A stretch of 19,744 nucleotides of DNA from Gallionellaceae bacterium (GCA_003151655.1 PLYB01000121.1:867-20610), one strand, 5' to 3'; positions 7,729 to 14,283 are shown, numbered from the stretch's first letter. The notes: generated by a model not told the origin, from the letters alone. Numbers and translations: made by a program.

Positions 7729-8220
7729 TTATCTGCGCCACCAAGCCAGCCTCTTCTTTTTGCTATCCCAATAGAAATTGAATGCATCACAGTTACCATC
7801 ATTCATTGAAAGATCGAAACAACCCTTAACGACTTTACAGCCTGGCAATTTTTCACCCTCATCACCTTCGCAATCTAGAGGGTGGGTTTCAAGTTTAACA
7901 GGGGTAGAGCAAAATGAGTCTTGGCTATGCTTACCAACCCAGAACTTCATTGTTACGGGCTTAACATCTTTAGCGTTGCTGTTCCCAGAGACCACCCCAA
8001 GCCATACGGCTTCACTATTCTCGTATCCAACAATTGCGACGTCATCCTTGCCATCACATGTTAGGTCTGCGGTAACCGCCGATTTATGGTCCCAGTTAAC
8101 ATTAGGCTGTGCCGAATGGAGAACGGAAACTGCTGAATCTGTTGCCTTCAAATCTTGAGCTGTCGCAAGACTTGAAAAAATCCAAACCCCAAAACTTATC
8201 ACTACTAGAAATATTTTCAA
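7729..8220 (-). CDS. Secreted six-cysteine protein, first gene of the five-gene operon
   Basis: Translation begins at TTG 8220, with AGGG about seven bases upstream and no in-frame ATG nearby. The 163-residue product has a signal peptide of about 21 residues (SSLATA|QD). The mature part has six cysteines, enough for three disulfides, and the segment ADLTCDGKDDVAIVGY, which resembles the Asp-rich loop of FG-GAP/VCBS-type calcium-binding repeats. It ends in AWWRR. I know of similar small periplasmic proteins of unknown function but cannot assign a family name. As the first gene of an operon with a Prc-like binding protein, it may be a ligand, substrate or partner in the periplasm; this is inference from context. 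Confidence 0.75.
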   Translation of the reverse strand: MKIFLVVISFGVWIFSSLATAQDLKATDSAVSVLHSAQPNVNWDHKSAVTADLTCDGKDDVAIVGYENSEAVWLGVVSGNSNAKDVKPVTMKFWVGKHSQDSFCSTPVKLETHPLDCEGDEGEKLPGCKVVKGCFDLSMNDGNCDAFNFYWDSKKKRLAWWRR

Positions 8221-8588
8221 AATTTACCCTAAAATTTTCTTATTTGGTGGGCGCATGCGACCATCCCGTTTCGGCACTTCCAGCCAGGTCGATTCCACTA
8301 ATATCTGTGTCCGCTCAGTATTCTACTTAATACCTTTAAATTCTGCTTTATCATTCGGTAAATGCTAAGTGGTCGTAAAGCAAGGAAGAGGAAATAATGC
8401 AAGTCTGCATCGTGAGTTGGCACTTTGTTTTACATTCTGACAATAAATTGCCTTCCCCAAAGCGGCCGTAGGGGAGTGACGCTTCCTGGCCGATAGTGTG
8501 AGTTTGGTATTCTACTCGCCGCGTGTCTCTTGTCGATTTAGTAGCGGTCATTAATTTCAACTTTCATCTTTCGTATCCTGAAAGATGC
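8221..8588. other. Intergenic region without a supported gene
   Basis: This 368-bp gap separates the start of the five-gene operon from the ParE gene. It holds the leader of the secreted-protein gene and the first copy of a degenerate direct repeat (8452-8552). A 69-codon open frame at 8351-8560 lies mostly inside that repeat and has no recognisable motif, so I do not call it. I could not place a convincing promoter for the operon. Confidence 0.6.
8452..8552 (+). repeat. Degenerate direct repeat, copy A, left of the ParDE module
   Basis: It starts CTTCCCCAAA, has CTGGCCGAT exactly 34 bases later and ends AGCGGTCATT. The first 43 bases match copy B (9291-9399) at 30 positions, with the same internal spacing. 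Degenerate intergenic repeats of this look are scattered in many proteobacterial genomes (from memory). Together with copy B it brackets the ParDE genes. Confidence 0.6.
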
Positions 8589-8906
8589 CTAGTCGTCTAA
8601 TTCAAATTGAAGGGCTGACTCATAATCTTGGCCGCCGTAGTAAATGCCGATAATTGATACCAGATTATCGTTGACAGCGAACGCGATGACGGCACGCTTT
8701 TTGTAGTTTGTGATGCGCAGGCCTGCGCGCACATCGTCGCGGCAAGTTCCGCGAAGTGGGAAAGAATGCAGACTTTCGCAATATGAAACGATGGCATTGG
8801 TATAGCGGTCTGCAACCTCTGGCGAAGCTGCTGTCGAAATGAAATGATAAAGCTCGACAAGCTGATCCTTGGCTTCTGGCGTAAAAATAACTGAATATTG
8901 CTTCAC
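8589..8906 (-). CDS. parE: ParE/RelE-superfamily toxin
   Basis: The 105-residue protein begins at GTG 8906, two bases after the antitoxin stop. Features typical of ParE toxins are visible: VIFTPEAKDQLVELYHFI at residues 6-23, the AxRYTxAIVxYCESLHSFPLRG segment about 32-53, and RAGLRITNYKKRAVIAFAV about 60-78, followed by the IIGIYYGGQDYE ending. ParE toxins poison DNA gyrase, whereas RelE relatives cut mRNA. The RelE catalytic basic and Tyr residues are not obvious, which favours ParE, but the target cannot be fixed from sequence. The antitoxin is upstream in the same operon, and the reading frame is intact at normal length, so the module looks functional as a plasmid addiction system. Confidence 0.87.
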   Translation of the reverse strand: MKQYSVIFTPEAKDQLVELYHFISTAASPEVADRYTNAIVSYCESLHSFPLRGTCRDDVRAGLRITNYKKRAVIAFAVNDNLVSIIGIYYGGQDYESALQFELDD

Positions 8907-8908
8907 GC

Positions 8909-9181
8909 TTATGAGGTTGCCTTCTTGTGTTCTGCCGCAAGCGTTGCTCGAACCTGTGCAACGGAGACACCCCGTGATGGATCAGCTTTGAGTAAGTCAA
9001 AGGCCTTTCCCACCTCTTGCCGTAGCCAGTTTTCCGTAGCTCGGTCGCGAGCCATTAACACGCGTAGCCCGTCTCGGATGACTTCACTTTCTGTGGCATA
9101 CTCCCCAGCCGCAACTTTTGTTTTCACAATGTCCGCCATTTCGTTTGGTAGAGTGATGCTAAATTGTTGCGTAGTTCGCAT
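8909..9181 (-). CDS. parD: ParD-type ribbon-helix-helix antitoxin
   Basis: The 90-residue protein starts at ATG 9181 after a strong GGAGG six to seven bases upstream. Residues 1-45 (QFSITLPNEMADIVKTKVAA, then YATESEVIRDGLRVL) form a ribbon-helix-helix DNA-binding domain of the CopG/ParD class. The C-terminal part, about 50-90, is the toxin-binding helix region and carries a VSVAQVRATL motif common in ParD proteins. Two bases separate it from the toxin start, so the two are co-translated. It should neutralise the toxin and repress the operon through the palindrome at 9201-9219, which covers the -10 box. Confidence 0.87.
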   Translation of the reverse strand: MRTTQQFSITLPNEMADIVKTKVAAGEYATESEVIRDGLRVLMARDRATENWLRQEVGKAFDLLKADPSRGVSVAQVRATLAAEHKKATS

Positions 9182-9200
9182 GATGAACCTCCGTCAGTGC

Positions 9201-9240
9201 AATAGGATTAAATCCTATTCCAATAGACTCGCCGCGTCAA
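9201..9240 (-). promoter_or_regulatory. parDE promoter with palindromic operator
   Basis: On the minus strand TTGACG (9235-9240) is followed after 17 bases by TAGGAT (9212-9217). A perfect palindrome, AATAGGATT-A-AATCCTATT (9201-9219), covers the -10 box. This is the expected arrangement for autorepression by a ribbon-helix-helix antitoxin. The transcript would begin about 20-25 bases before the ATG at 9181. Confidence 0.75.
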
Positions 9241-9290
9241 GAAACTACGACGCCAAAAAGTCTGACCCACCCTTCAAACCCTGAAATTGG

Positions 9291-9399
9291 CTTCCCCAAA
9301 ACAGCCATAGTCGACCGGCAGGAACTGGCCGATGGTCGCCAGTCATACCCCATATCTTATCGCAATTTTATGTCCGCTGTCAGCAGTAGAGCGGTCATT
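9291..9399 (+). repeat. Degenerate direct repeat, copy B, between ParDE and VapBC modules
   Basis: It opens CTTCCCCAAA, has CTGGCCGAT at the same 34-base offset as copy A and ends AGCGGTCATT. It is 8 bp longer than copy A, and the middle has diverged strongly. The rest of the gap up to the vapC stop (9400-9502) shows nothing I can identify. Confidence 0.6.
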
Positions 9400-9502
9400 G
9401 AAAGCCATCTGTTTTAAAAGGTATCACTTATTTAATCTTGGGTTGTTGCTTGCACCTGAACTGACTATGCTCGATTGAAAAACTCTCCGGTTCAGGTCTG
9501 AG

Positions 9503-9928
9503 TCAGTGATGCGTATTCCACGGGTTGATGACAGCCAAACCAGCGGCTTCAAATGGGCCGGCGTCTCGCGTTGCAACAATCAAACCATGTGTCTTGGCCG
9601 TAGCGGCAATATAGCCGTCTGCGGGCGCTATAGCCTTCCCGTCGGCACGCGCACGAGCTCTAAGCACAGCGTAGGCTTCGGAGGCTGCTGTATCAAATGG
9701 CAGAATTCGACCAACGAACAAAGGCAAGATGCGTTGCTCAAGACTGGTGTGTAGTGTTTCTCTTCGTTTGCCAGACGGCAGCGCCGCAATACCAAAGCGT
9801 AACTCGGCCAAGCTGATTGTTGATAGAAAAAGTGTTTCGATAATTTGCGCATCAATCCAAGTCAACACGCCCGCATCACCGGTTAACTTCAATGGCTCTG
9901 AAACGACGTTGGTATCGAGAAGAATCAT
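9503..9928 (-). CDS. vapC: VapC/FitB-type PIN-domain toxin
   Basis: The 141-residue protein is a complete PIN domain, normally a Mg-dependent RNase; VapC toxins cut tRNA or rRNA. The acidic residues expected for the active site are visible: Asp5 in MILLDTNVVSE, Glu42 in SLAELRFG, Asp104 in PADGYIAATA and Asp122 in ATRDAGPFEAAGL. Length and motif spacing are normal. Its ATG at 9928 overlaps the antitoxin stop by four bases (ATGA). The module lies between the replication gene and ParDE, on the strand of both, and looks functional. Which RNA it cuts cannot be told from sequence. Confidence 0.9.
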   Translation of the reverse strand: MILLDTNVVSEPLKLTGDAGVLTWIDAQIIETLFLSTISLAELRFGIAALPSGKRRETLHTSLEQRILPLFVGRILPFDTAASEAYAVLRARARADGKAIAPADGYIAATAKTHGLIVATRDAGPFEAAGLAVINPWNTHH

Positions 9929-10164
9929 TCAAAGCTCATCGGTTCTGCGGGTGACTTGTCACGCTCGATTTCAAGATCGAAGCCCCCTGCCTGCTGGCCG
10001 ATTTCAGCCAACAATGAACCAAGCTTGATGCGGCCTTCTGGTCGTGCGGCACTCTCAAGAATGGCTCGGACTTCGGCCTCGGTGCTTCGACCGGCCATCG
10101 CGGCGCGCACACGCAAAGCACGGTGCGTCTCCTCAGGTAAATTACGGACAGTAATTGATGACAT
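9925..10164 (-). CDS. vapB: VapB/FitA-type ribbon-helix-helix antitoxin
   Basis: The 79-residue protein starts at ATG 10164 with AAAGGA six bases upstream. ITVRNLPEETHRALRVRAAM (residues 4-23) followed by GRSTEAEVRAIL is the Arc/FitA-type ribbon-helix-helix. Residues about 45-79 are the toxin-binding tail and end EPMSFE. It should cap the active site of the PIN toxin and repress its own operon; a promoter and small palindrome just upstream support this. The 4-bp overlap couples translation to the toxin. Confidence 0.88.
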   Translation of the reverse strand: MSSITVRNLPEETHRALRVRAAMAGRSTEAEVRAILESAARPEGRIKLGSLLAEIGQQAGGFDLEIERDKSPAEPMSFE

Positions 10165-10191
10165 TGATTATCCTTTCGAGATAATGATTGC

Positions 10192-10229
10192 AGTGATCTC
10201 ACTATACTAAGAATGCTATCATTTCGCAA
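10192..10229 (-). promoter_or_regulatory. vapBC promoter and small palindromic operator
   Basis: On the minus strand TTGCGA (10224-10229) and TATAGT (10201-10206) are 17 bases apart. AGTGA-TC-TCACT (10192-10203) is a perfect short palindrome overlapping the downstream edge of the -10 box. It is a plausible binding site for the antitoxin. Confidence 0.6.
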
Positions 10230-10233
10230 CCAA

Positions 10234-10258
10234 TCCCAAAACAGGTGTTGTCGGTCAT
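10234..10258 (+). repeat. Possible third, internally deleted copy of the degenerate repeat
   Basis: TCCCAAAACAG (10234-10244) matches the opening of copy B, and GTCGGTCAT (10250-10258) resembles its end, with the middle missing. It lies on the far side of VapBC from copy B. The match is short, so this is tentative. Confidence 0.3.
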
Positions 10259-10265
10259 AAAGCTA

Positions 10266-11510
10266 TCAGTTGTGGTTAAATATAGTCCCGCGATCCAACT
10301 CGTTCGCCAGCCAATCATCAAACGCTTGGCCAACCATTAATCCTTTAAGGCCCGACTTGGCATAACTCTTGAAAGCAAAGGCGTTCGTTTTTTCAATAAA
10401 ACTCGCAAATTTCTTCTCAACGGCGACTTGGGCCTTCTTGTCTATACCGTCGAAATATTGCCGGGCGTCCGCTCTTCTTTGTTTGCTTTGCCGAGTTAAC
10501 TCAATTTCTTCTTCGTGAGCTGCCCTTGCCTGCTCTTCGATGTGCTTCTTGAGTTCTTCCGCCTTTTTGTCAATCGGCGGAGTAACCTTCCGAAAATCCT
10601 CTTCGAGCGCTTTTTTGAAAAACGCTGGATAATTCTTAATCTTGCCCGGCTGCGTTTTTATCCTATATTCGACTTCTGCCAGGTTGCCCTCAATGAAGTC
10701 GAGCGGATGCTTTGTAATATAACTGCGCGCCGTCTTCTCAGAAATGCCAAGATTGATCATTCGGCTCAGAAGCGTGACTTTTTGTTGATCGTCAGAGTTG
10801 AAGTCCTTATTCTCATGATGCGTTACATCAAATCGAATCTCAACAACCGACTTCCCTTTCTTCTTAAGTTCGATTTCCAAATGAATATCAGTCACCTTAT
10901 TCACTTCTTTCATCGCAGGCTTGATGATCTGATTGTTTAAATATTTGAACTCTTTATATACGGTGTCTTCTTTGGGATCGATCCCCATCATCTTCTTAAA
11001 GACATCGAGATCCCAAAATCCAGTGCTGCCCACATTCTTAAAACGGTGGCAGTTCTCGTACAGCGAAAACGCATAGCCGGACGAGAATAATTTTTGGATT
11101 TGAAGATTGACGATTGAAAACACTTTAGGATCGTGTAGCATTTTCCGCAATCGTGGGGGAAAGCTATAGGTGATTTCGCCGTTCACGATGGTCGCTTCAG
11201 CCAATAAAGCGCTTGCTTGCCAAATCTCAGAACCGTTACGGAGGAGATTAAACTCGCATGTCGTATTTACGATATCCCGTAATGAAGATTTTAAAAAAGC
11301 CGTGTTGCGGCTGTCAAAACCTGCGTCTTCTGCAAGTTTCATGATATTGATCTTATGTATCTCTTGATCTAGAAGTTCATGGAAGGCATGGTAAACTAAA
11401 TTATTGACCAGTTTTTTCTGTAACAAAGTTAAGCGACCTGACATGTGGATCATCTCTACGGGTTTGCGTAACTCAATCGGCAAGTCTTCCGAGTTTTTCT
11501 TATTTGCCAT
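10266..11510 (-). CDS. repB: Rep_3-family (RepB) plasmid replication initiator
   Basis: I start the 414-residue protein at ATG 11510 (MANKKNSED) because GGGA lies six bases upstream; the ATG at 11516 sits directly on that site. Rep_3 initiators bind iterons with two winged-helix domains and recruit host replisome proteins. The first winged helix is about residues 18-130 (LTLLQKKLVNNLVYHAFHEL). The second has the family pattern SSGYAFSLYENCHRF (about 144-158), FWDLDVFKKMMGI, and FKYLNNQIIKPAMKEVNKVT (188-207). Residues 230-414 are charged and contain a coiled-coil-like stretch (about 320-360, EELKKHIEEQARAAHEEE), an extension beyond the usual core. The gene is transcribed away from the iteron array at 12205-12945. 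An inverted pair of half-iterons at its promoter suggests autoregulation. Confidence 0.93.
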   Translation of the reverse strand: MANKKNSEDLPIELRKPVEMIHMSGRLTLLQKKLVNNLVYHAFHELLDQEIHKINIMKLAEDAGFDSRNTAFLKSSLRDIVNTTCEFNLLRNGSEIWQASALLAEATIVNGEITYSFPPRLRKMLHDPKVFSIVNLQIQKLFSSGYAFSLYENCHRFKNVGSTGFWDLDVFKKMMGIDPKEDTVYKEFKYLNNQIIKPAMKEVNKVTDIHLEIELKKKGKSVVEIRFDVTHHENKDFNSDDQQKVTLLSRMINLGISEKTARSYITKHPLDFIEGNLAEVEYRIKTQPGKIKNYPAFFKKALEEDFRKVTPPIDKKAEELKKHIEEQARAAHEEEIELTRQSKQRRADARQYFDGIDKKAQVAVEKKFASFIEKTNAFAFKSYAKSGLKGLMVGQAFDDWLANELDRGTIFNHN

Positions 11511-11542
11511 TCGCATTCCCTTTATACAAGTCGTAAAGAATA

Positions 11543-11589
11543 GGTCGCTATACGACCCGTACTCTAAACCCTATTTATATTTTGTTCAA
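11543..11589 (-). promoter_or_regulatory. repB promoter with inverted half-iterons
   Basis: On the minus strand TTGAAC (11584-11589) and TAGAGT (11561-11566) are 17 bases apart. Just downstream, over the likely start site, GGTCG-CTATA-CGACC (11543-11557) is a perfect inverted repeat. Each arm carries the CGACC core of the iterons. Rep dimers of this family commonly bind such inverted half-iterons to repress their own gene. Confidence 0.6.
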
Positions 11590-11716
11590 TTTTATTATTA
11601 GAGCCATGAACAGTTACTAATATTTACCCCGATATATGAAATACACAGAATTGAAAGCCCCCCTTAATTCTCGGTGCGTAGTTACAAATATTTGCTAACA
11701 GTTTCCGTGATTTATA

Positions 11717-11773
11717 TTTCCGGTAACGTTATTAACACCAGAATAATTTCTGTTATGATAACGTTACCGGAAA
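11717..11773 (+). promoter_or_regulatory. Promoter enclosed by a 16-bp inverted repeat
   Basis: TTTCCGGTAACGTTAT (11717-11732) and ATAACGTTACCGGAAA (11758-11773) are perfect inverted copies. Between and overlapping them lie TTAACA (11732-11737) and TATGAT (11754-11759), 16 bases apart, so both promoter boxes touch the arms. This is a strong candidate operator pair for the small protein encoded at 11790. Confidence 0.75.
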
Positions 11774-11789
11774 CGTGGACGAGAACATA

Positions 11790-12023
11790 ATGGAAAACAA
11801 AAAAGAAAAAACGGCTGGACGACCACGCAAGCATAAAGATGGCGCTGCCCGTGTTGCAGCATTTCGTGCAAAAGCTAAATATCCTGGACATCGATGCGAT
11901 GTTTATCTTGAAGAAGATTCTTATGCTGTGTTGAATAGATTGATGAAGCAGAGCGGTCTTTCAACCTCCGGCGTGCTTAATGCATTATTACTGGGAACAT
12001 TAAAATTGTCGTCAGTTAAATAG
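11790..12023 (+). CDS. Small basic ribbon-helix-helix-type DNA-binding protein
   Basis: I start at ATG 11790 (MENKKEKTAGRPRKHKD, 77 residues); a GTG at 11775 is possible. The N-terminus is very basic, with an AT-hook-like GRPRKH. The stretch CDVYLEEDSYAVLNRLMKQSGLSTSGVLNALL, from about residue 36, has the strand-helix-turn-helix pattern of a ribbon-helix-helix protein. Small proteins of this kind regulate copy number or transfer genes on plasmids, but I cannot name this one. Its promoter lies inside a 16-bp inverted repeat, and a 13-bp piece of the same site recurs at its stop codon, so it very likely represses itself. It is divergent from repB and sits between repB and the iterons, which suggests a link to replication control. 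Confidence 0.75.
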   Translation: MENKKEKTAGRPRKHKDGAARVAAFRAKAKYPGHRCDVYLEEDSYAVLNRLMKQSGLSTSGVLNALLLGTLKLSSVK

Positions 12024-12035
12024 TTACCGGAAACG
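12023..12035 (+). promoter_or_regulatory. Third copy of the GTTACCGGAAACG operator
   Basis: GTTACCGGAAACG is identical to bases 11764-11776 and in the same orientation. It begins at the last base of the small gene's stop codon. It may be an extra binding site for the small protein, facing the iteron region. Confidence 0.55.
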
Positions 12036-12204
12036 ATAATAAAGCACCCCGCCGCAAGCAGCATGATATCGTCTCACCGGCCAACACCGCAGATATTGAC
12101 GGCCTTCTTCCCAAGGGGTAGTGCATTGAACCCGGCGATATTTAAATCAATCTCTGAAAACAGATTGCCCCAATTATATTGTGTATCGGTACGCCCTTCC
12201 CTTC

Positions 12205-12945
12205 TTCACAGAAACGACGACCTGAAACCTGAACTATCGTACTACGCATAATGCTGTTGTATATTCCACGCTAGTTTCCGAAATAGTAAGCACTAGCCGG
12301 GGATTCTCATAAATCACGACCTGAAGCCGCACAATAATAACGACCTATAGTTTTCCCCTGATAAAACCATCCCATAAAGGACGACCTGAGCCGAGTTTTC
12401 ACTCATCCCAGCCCTACCTGATCCCGTATTTCCTTGAAAATCGATCTCGATTATTCTCATAAACGACGACCTATGGGTTTTTTAAGTGTTTAATATCACT
12501 TGTTATCCGCTTTTAATCATTATATTACTGGGTTCTTATCGTAATTTAATTGCTATTAATCCCCTACCCTGCTGTTTTTGTTATTATTTGATTCAATTTT
12601 GTCATTCTCATAAACAACGACCTGAGACATAAGTAATTGTAATGACTATATATTGTACTATTCCCATGAATGACGACCTATAGGTACTAGCCGATTTAAT
12701 AGAAACGCTCTGCACAAAAAGTACGACCTGAAGATCCCACAATTAACGACGTATCCCATAAATCACGACTTATCCCTGATTTGCCGTTCTGTAACCCATT
12801 GATTATTGATTGGTTTGAGAGGGCTAAATGAAGGTCTCATGTTTAACGACCTATTCTGTAGAGAGGCTCACCTTCGGTCACATAGATGACGACTTGAGAT
12901 CACATAAAGGGCGACGTTAAATCCCAGAGAGAACGACCTATAAGG
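12205..12945 (+). repeat. Iteron array: 14 copies, likely origin of replication
   Basis: A repeated unit of about 20 bp with consensus YCATAAANNACGACCTRWRG occurs 14 times, all on the plus strand. The cores ACGACCT (or ACGACTT/ACGACGT/GCGACGT) start at 12217, 12316, 12340, 12381, 12466, 12617, 12673, 12723, 12746, 12765, 12846, 12889, 12911 and 12933. The last three are 22 bp apart, two helical turns, whereas earlier copies are irregularly spaced and partly degenerate. With the neighbouring Rep_3 initiator this fits an iteron-type oriV that also counts copies by handcuffing. No gene is supported in 12036-13295. A 62-codon open frame at 12063-12251 runs into the first iteron and is rejected. 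Confidence 0.88.
12476..12605. other. AT-rich segment within the iterons, possible DNA unwinding element
   Basis: Between iterons 5 and 6 the 151-bp spacing is filled by strongly AT-rich DNA containing T-runs and TTATT/TAATT motifs. TTATCCGC at 12503-12510 resembles a DnaA box (TTATCCACA) with mismatches. This is where strand opening at the origin could occur; the assignment is inference. Confidence 0.45.
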
Positions 12946-12980
12946 CTCGGAAGCCAATGCTGGCAAGGGTTGCGCCGGCG

Positions 12981-13016
12981 TAAAGGTTTTAAAGGTTCTA
13001 AAGGTTCTAAAGATGC
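12981..13016 (+). repeat. Four tandem 9-mers beside the iterons
   Basis: TAAAGGTTT, TAAAGGTTC, TAAAGGTTC and TAAAGATGC follow each other without spacers, directly after the last iteron region. The 9-bp period differs from the iterons. It may bind a host or plasmid factor or arise by slippage. Confidence 0.6.
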
Positions 13017-13036
13017 TGCTTGCCTCTTTCATTCTA

Positions 13037-13066
13037 AATTGTTCAGGTAAAAATACCTGGACAATT
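13037..13066. repeat. 13-bp-arm hairpin after the origin
   Basis: AATTGTTCAGGTA and TACCTGGACAATT pair with one mismatch around an AAAA loop. There is no T-run characteristic of an intrinsic terminator, so it may instead be a protein or primosome site, or a boundary of the replicon. The function is unknown. Confidence 0.55.
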
Positions 13067-13295
13067 AAAATTCATTTTAAAAACGAACTAAATAACTGAT
13101 TCTTGAATGTGACATGAAATCATGGGTTCAAGTCCTCTCTTCCAGATAAGTGAATATGATCTGGTTCGTAATCGGAAATCTCTTGAGCAGTGAGTCCAAG
13201 TGAATTTCCGGGGCAAAGAAGCTATTTCACTTTCGGCGTCATCGTCCATCGTTGTTAGTAATCGTTGTCTTTGCTTTTGCGACATCAATTAAATA

Positions 13296-13398
13296 TTAAC
13301 CAACGTCAGGGTAATCATTATTATGAGCTGCATAGTGAAGTAAGGCATTCCTATTGTAATCATCCTTAGCATTAATATCGACTTTATATTTTAACCCC
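13296..13398 (-). pseudogene. Fragment of an ankyrin-repeat protein gene
   Basis: Read on the minus strand this stretch gives VDINAKDDYNRNALLHYAAH followed by NNDYPDV and then Gly and a stop (TAA at 13296-13298). That is a clear ankyrin repeat, with the INAKDxxxxxALHYAA pattern, broken off before the second helix. Its upstream side is cut at about 13398 by the inverted-repeat element. No matching ankyrin sequence is visible on the far side of the element, so the rest of the gene was lost. Ankyrin proteins mediate protein binding; nothing functional remains here. There are no supported genes in 13067-13295. Confidence 0.6.
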
Positions 13399-13680
13399 GT
13401 TGGCCGGTCGAAGTCCCCCACTGTTGGTCACTTCAAAATCCCTCCTCCCTGATGACCATGCTGGTGTAAGAAGAAACTACTTTTTATGATCGGCAAAGAA
13501 CTCAAAGAAAGTCAAAAGCGGTTTACCAAAAAAACAGTAATGGAACAGGCATATGCTTACTCAACCTTATGATATAGCTTGCAGACAGCCCATGCGGGCT
13601 AGTGCCAAAGTCAAAACTACAGTCGCCCCGCCTGGGTGATTTTGGGTGGACAAAGGTGTGGGACTTTGTCCGGCCAATGG
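13398..13680. mobile_element. 283-bp element with ~35-bp terminal inverted repeats, no transposase (MITE or IS remnant)
   Basis: The left end (13398-13432, CCGTTGGCCGGTCGAAGTCC and on) matches the reverse complement of the right end (13646-13680, CCATTGGCCGGACAAAGTCC and on) at 27 of 35 positions. The interior holds only tiny open frames (for example 28 codons from 13486) and a GCCC-ATGC-GGGC hairpin at 13588-13599. The ends remind me of IS21-like ISs, but I cannot assign a family. No clear target duplication is seen, so it may be an internally deleted old copy. Confidence 0.55.
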
Positions 13681-14283
13681 AGTTAAAAGAAAATCTACAT
13701 AATCGATCAGCATTCCTAGATCAGATAATTAGTTGAGAGCTAATCTTATTGTCTGGGCATTAGACTTCACACTATCTTGTAACAAATATTTGATGGAGAA
13801 AAATAGATTGTTAGCATCCAAGTGAATTTATATTTTTCAAAGTGGCGATGTGATTTCATTACGCCTTCAGAAAAATGACGATTTGAAATGGGATATCCTG
13901 CTTTTCTGAAATCATACATATTATGTTTTTGAACGTTTGTAATATAATTTAGTTCTTGTAACAAGTATTCTAAGAGCGTTCCTCTCCCTTAATTTTATAA
14001 ATTCAGATTTGAGCCAACATTAAACAATATATTTATATTAAGAGATTCGCAGTTAGCGCAGGATAATGGAGTGGTATTCGCGGAATCAATATTTTTCGAT
14101 TCTAAGAAGCCCATCTAAATTCGGTTTATTGAACATTCAATATTAATTAATTCTTTTGACACTTATATTATTTCGATTTGGTTTAGAAATTAAATATTTC
14201 TCACAAGCACGTTAAACACTCTTGCCTATTTAGCCTATACCACCATGTTGCGTATGTCTAACCACCAAGATCTTCTTTAGAAT

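Noticed and set aside
8351..8560. 69-codon minus-strand open frame
   Set aside because: It lies largely in degenerate repeat A and has no start signal or motif.
12063..12251. 62-codon open frame before the iterons
   Set aside because: It extends into iteron 1, has no ribosome-binding site and no protein-like pattern.
12205..12945. Repeated array considered as a possible CRISPR
   Set aside because: Units are about 20 bp with irregular 19-151 bp spacing, the core is degenerate, no cas genes are present and a Rep initiator is adjacent; iterons explain it.
13120..13145. GGGTTCAAGTCC followed by TCTTCCA resembles the T-arm and 3' end of a tRNA, as left by islands integrated at tRNA genes
   Set aside because: The T-stem does not pair properly, no anticodon or D arm lies upstream and no integrase gene is present; at best a remnant.
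13088..13288. 66-codon minus-strand open frame
   Set aside because: Composition is not protein-like and it overlaps the tRNA-like remnant; the adjacent ankyrin frame is different.
13767..13964. 65-codon minus-strand open frame in the gene-poor region
   Set aside because: No ribosome-binding site, no recognisable motif and AT-driven composition.
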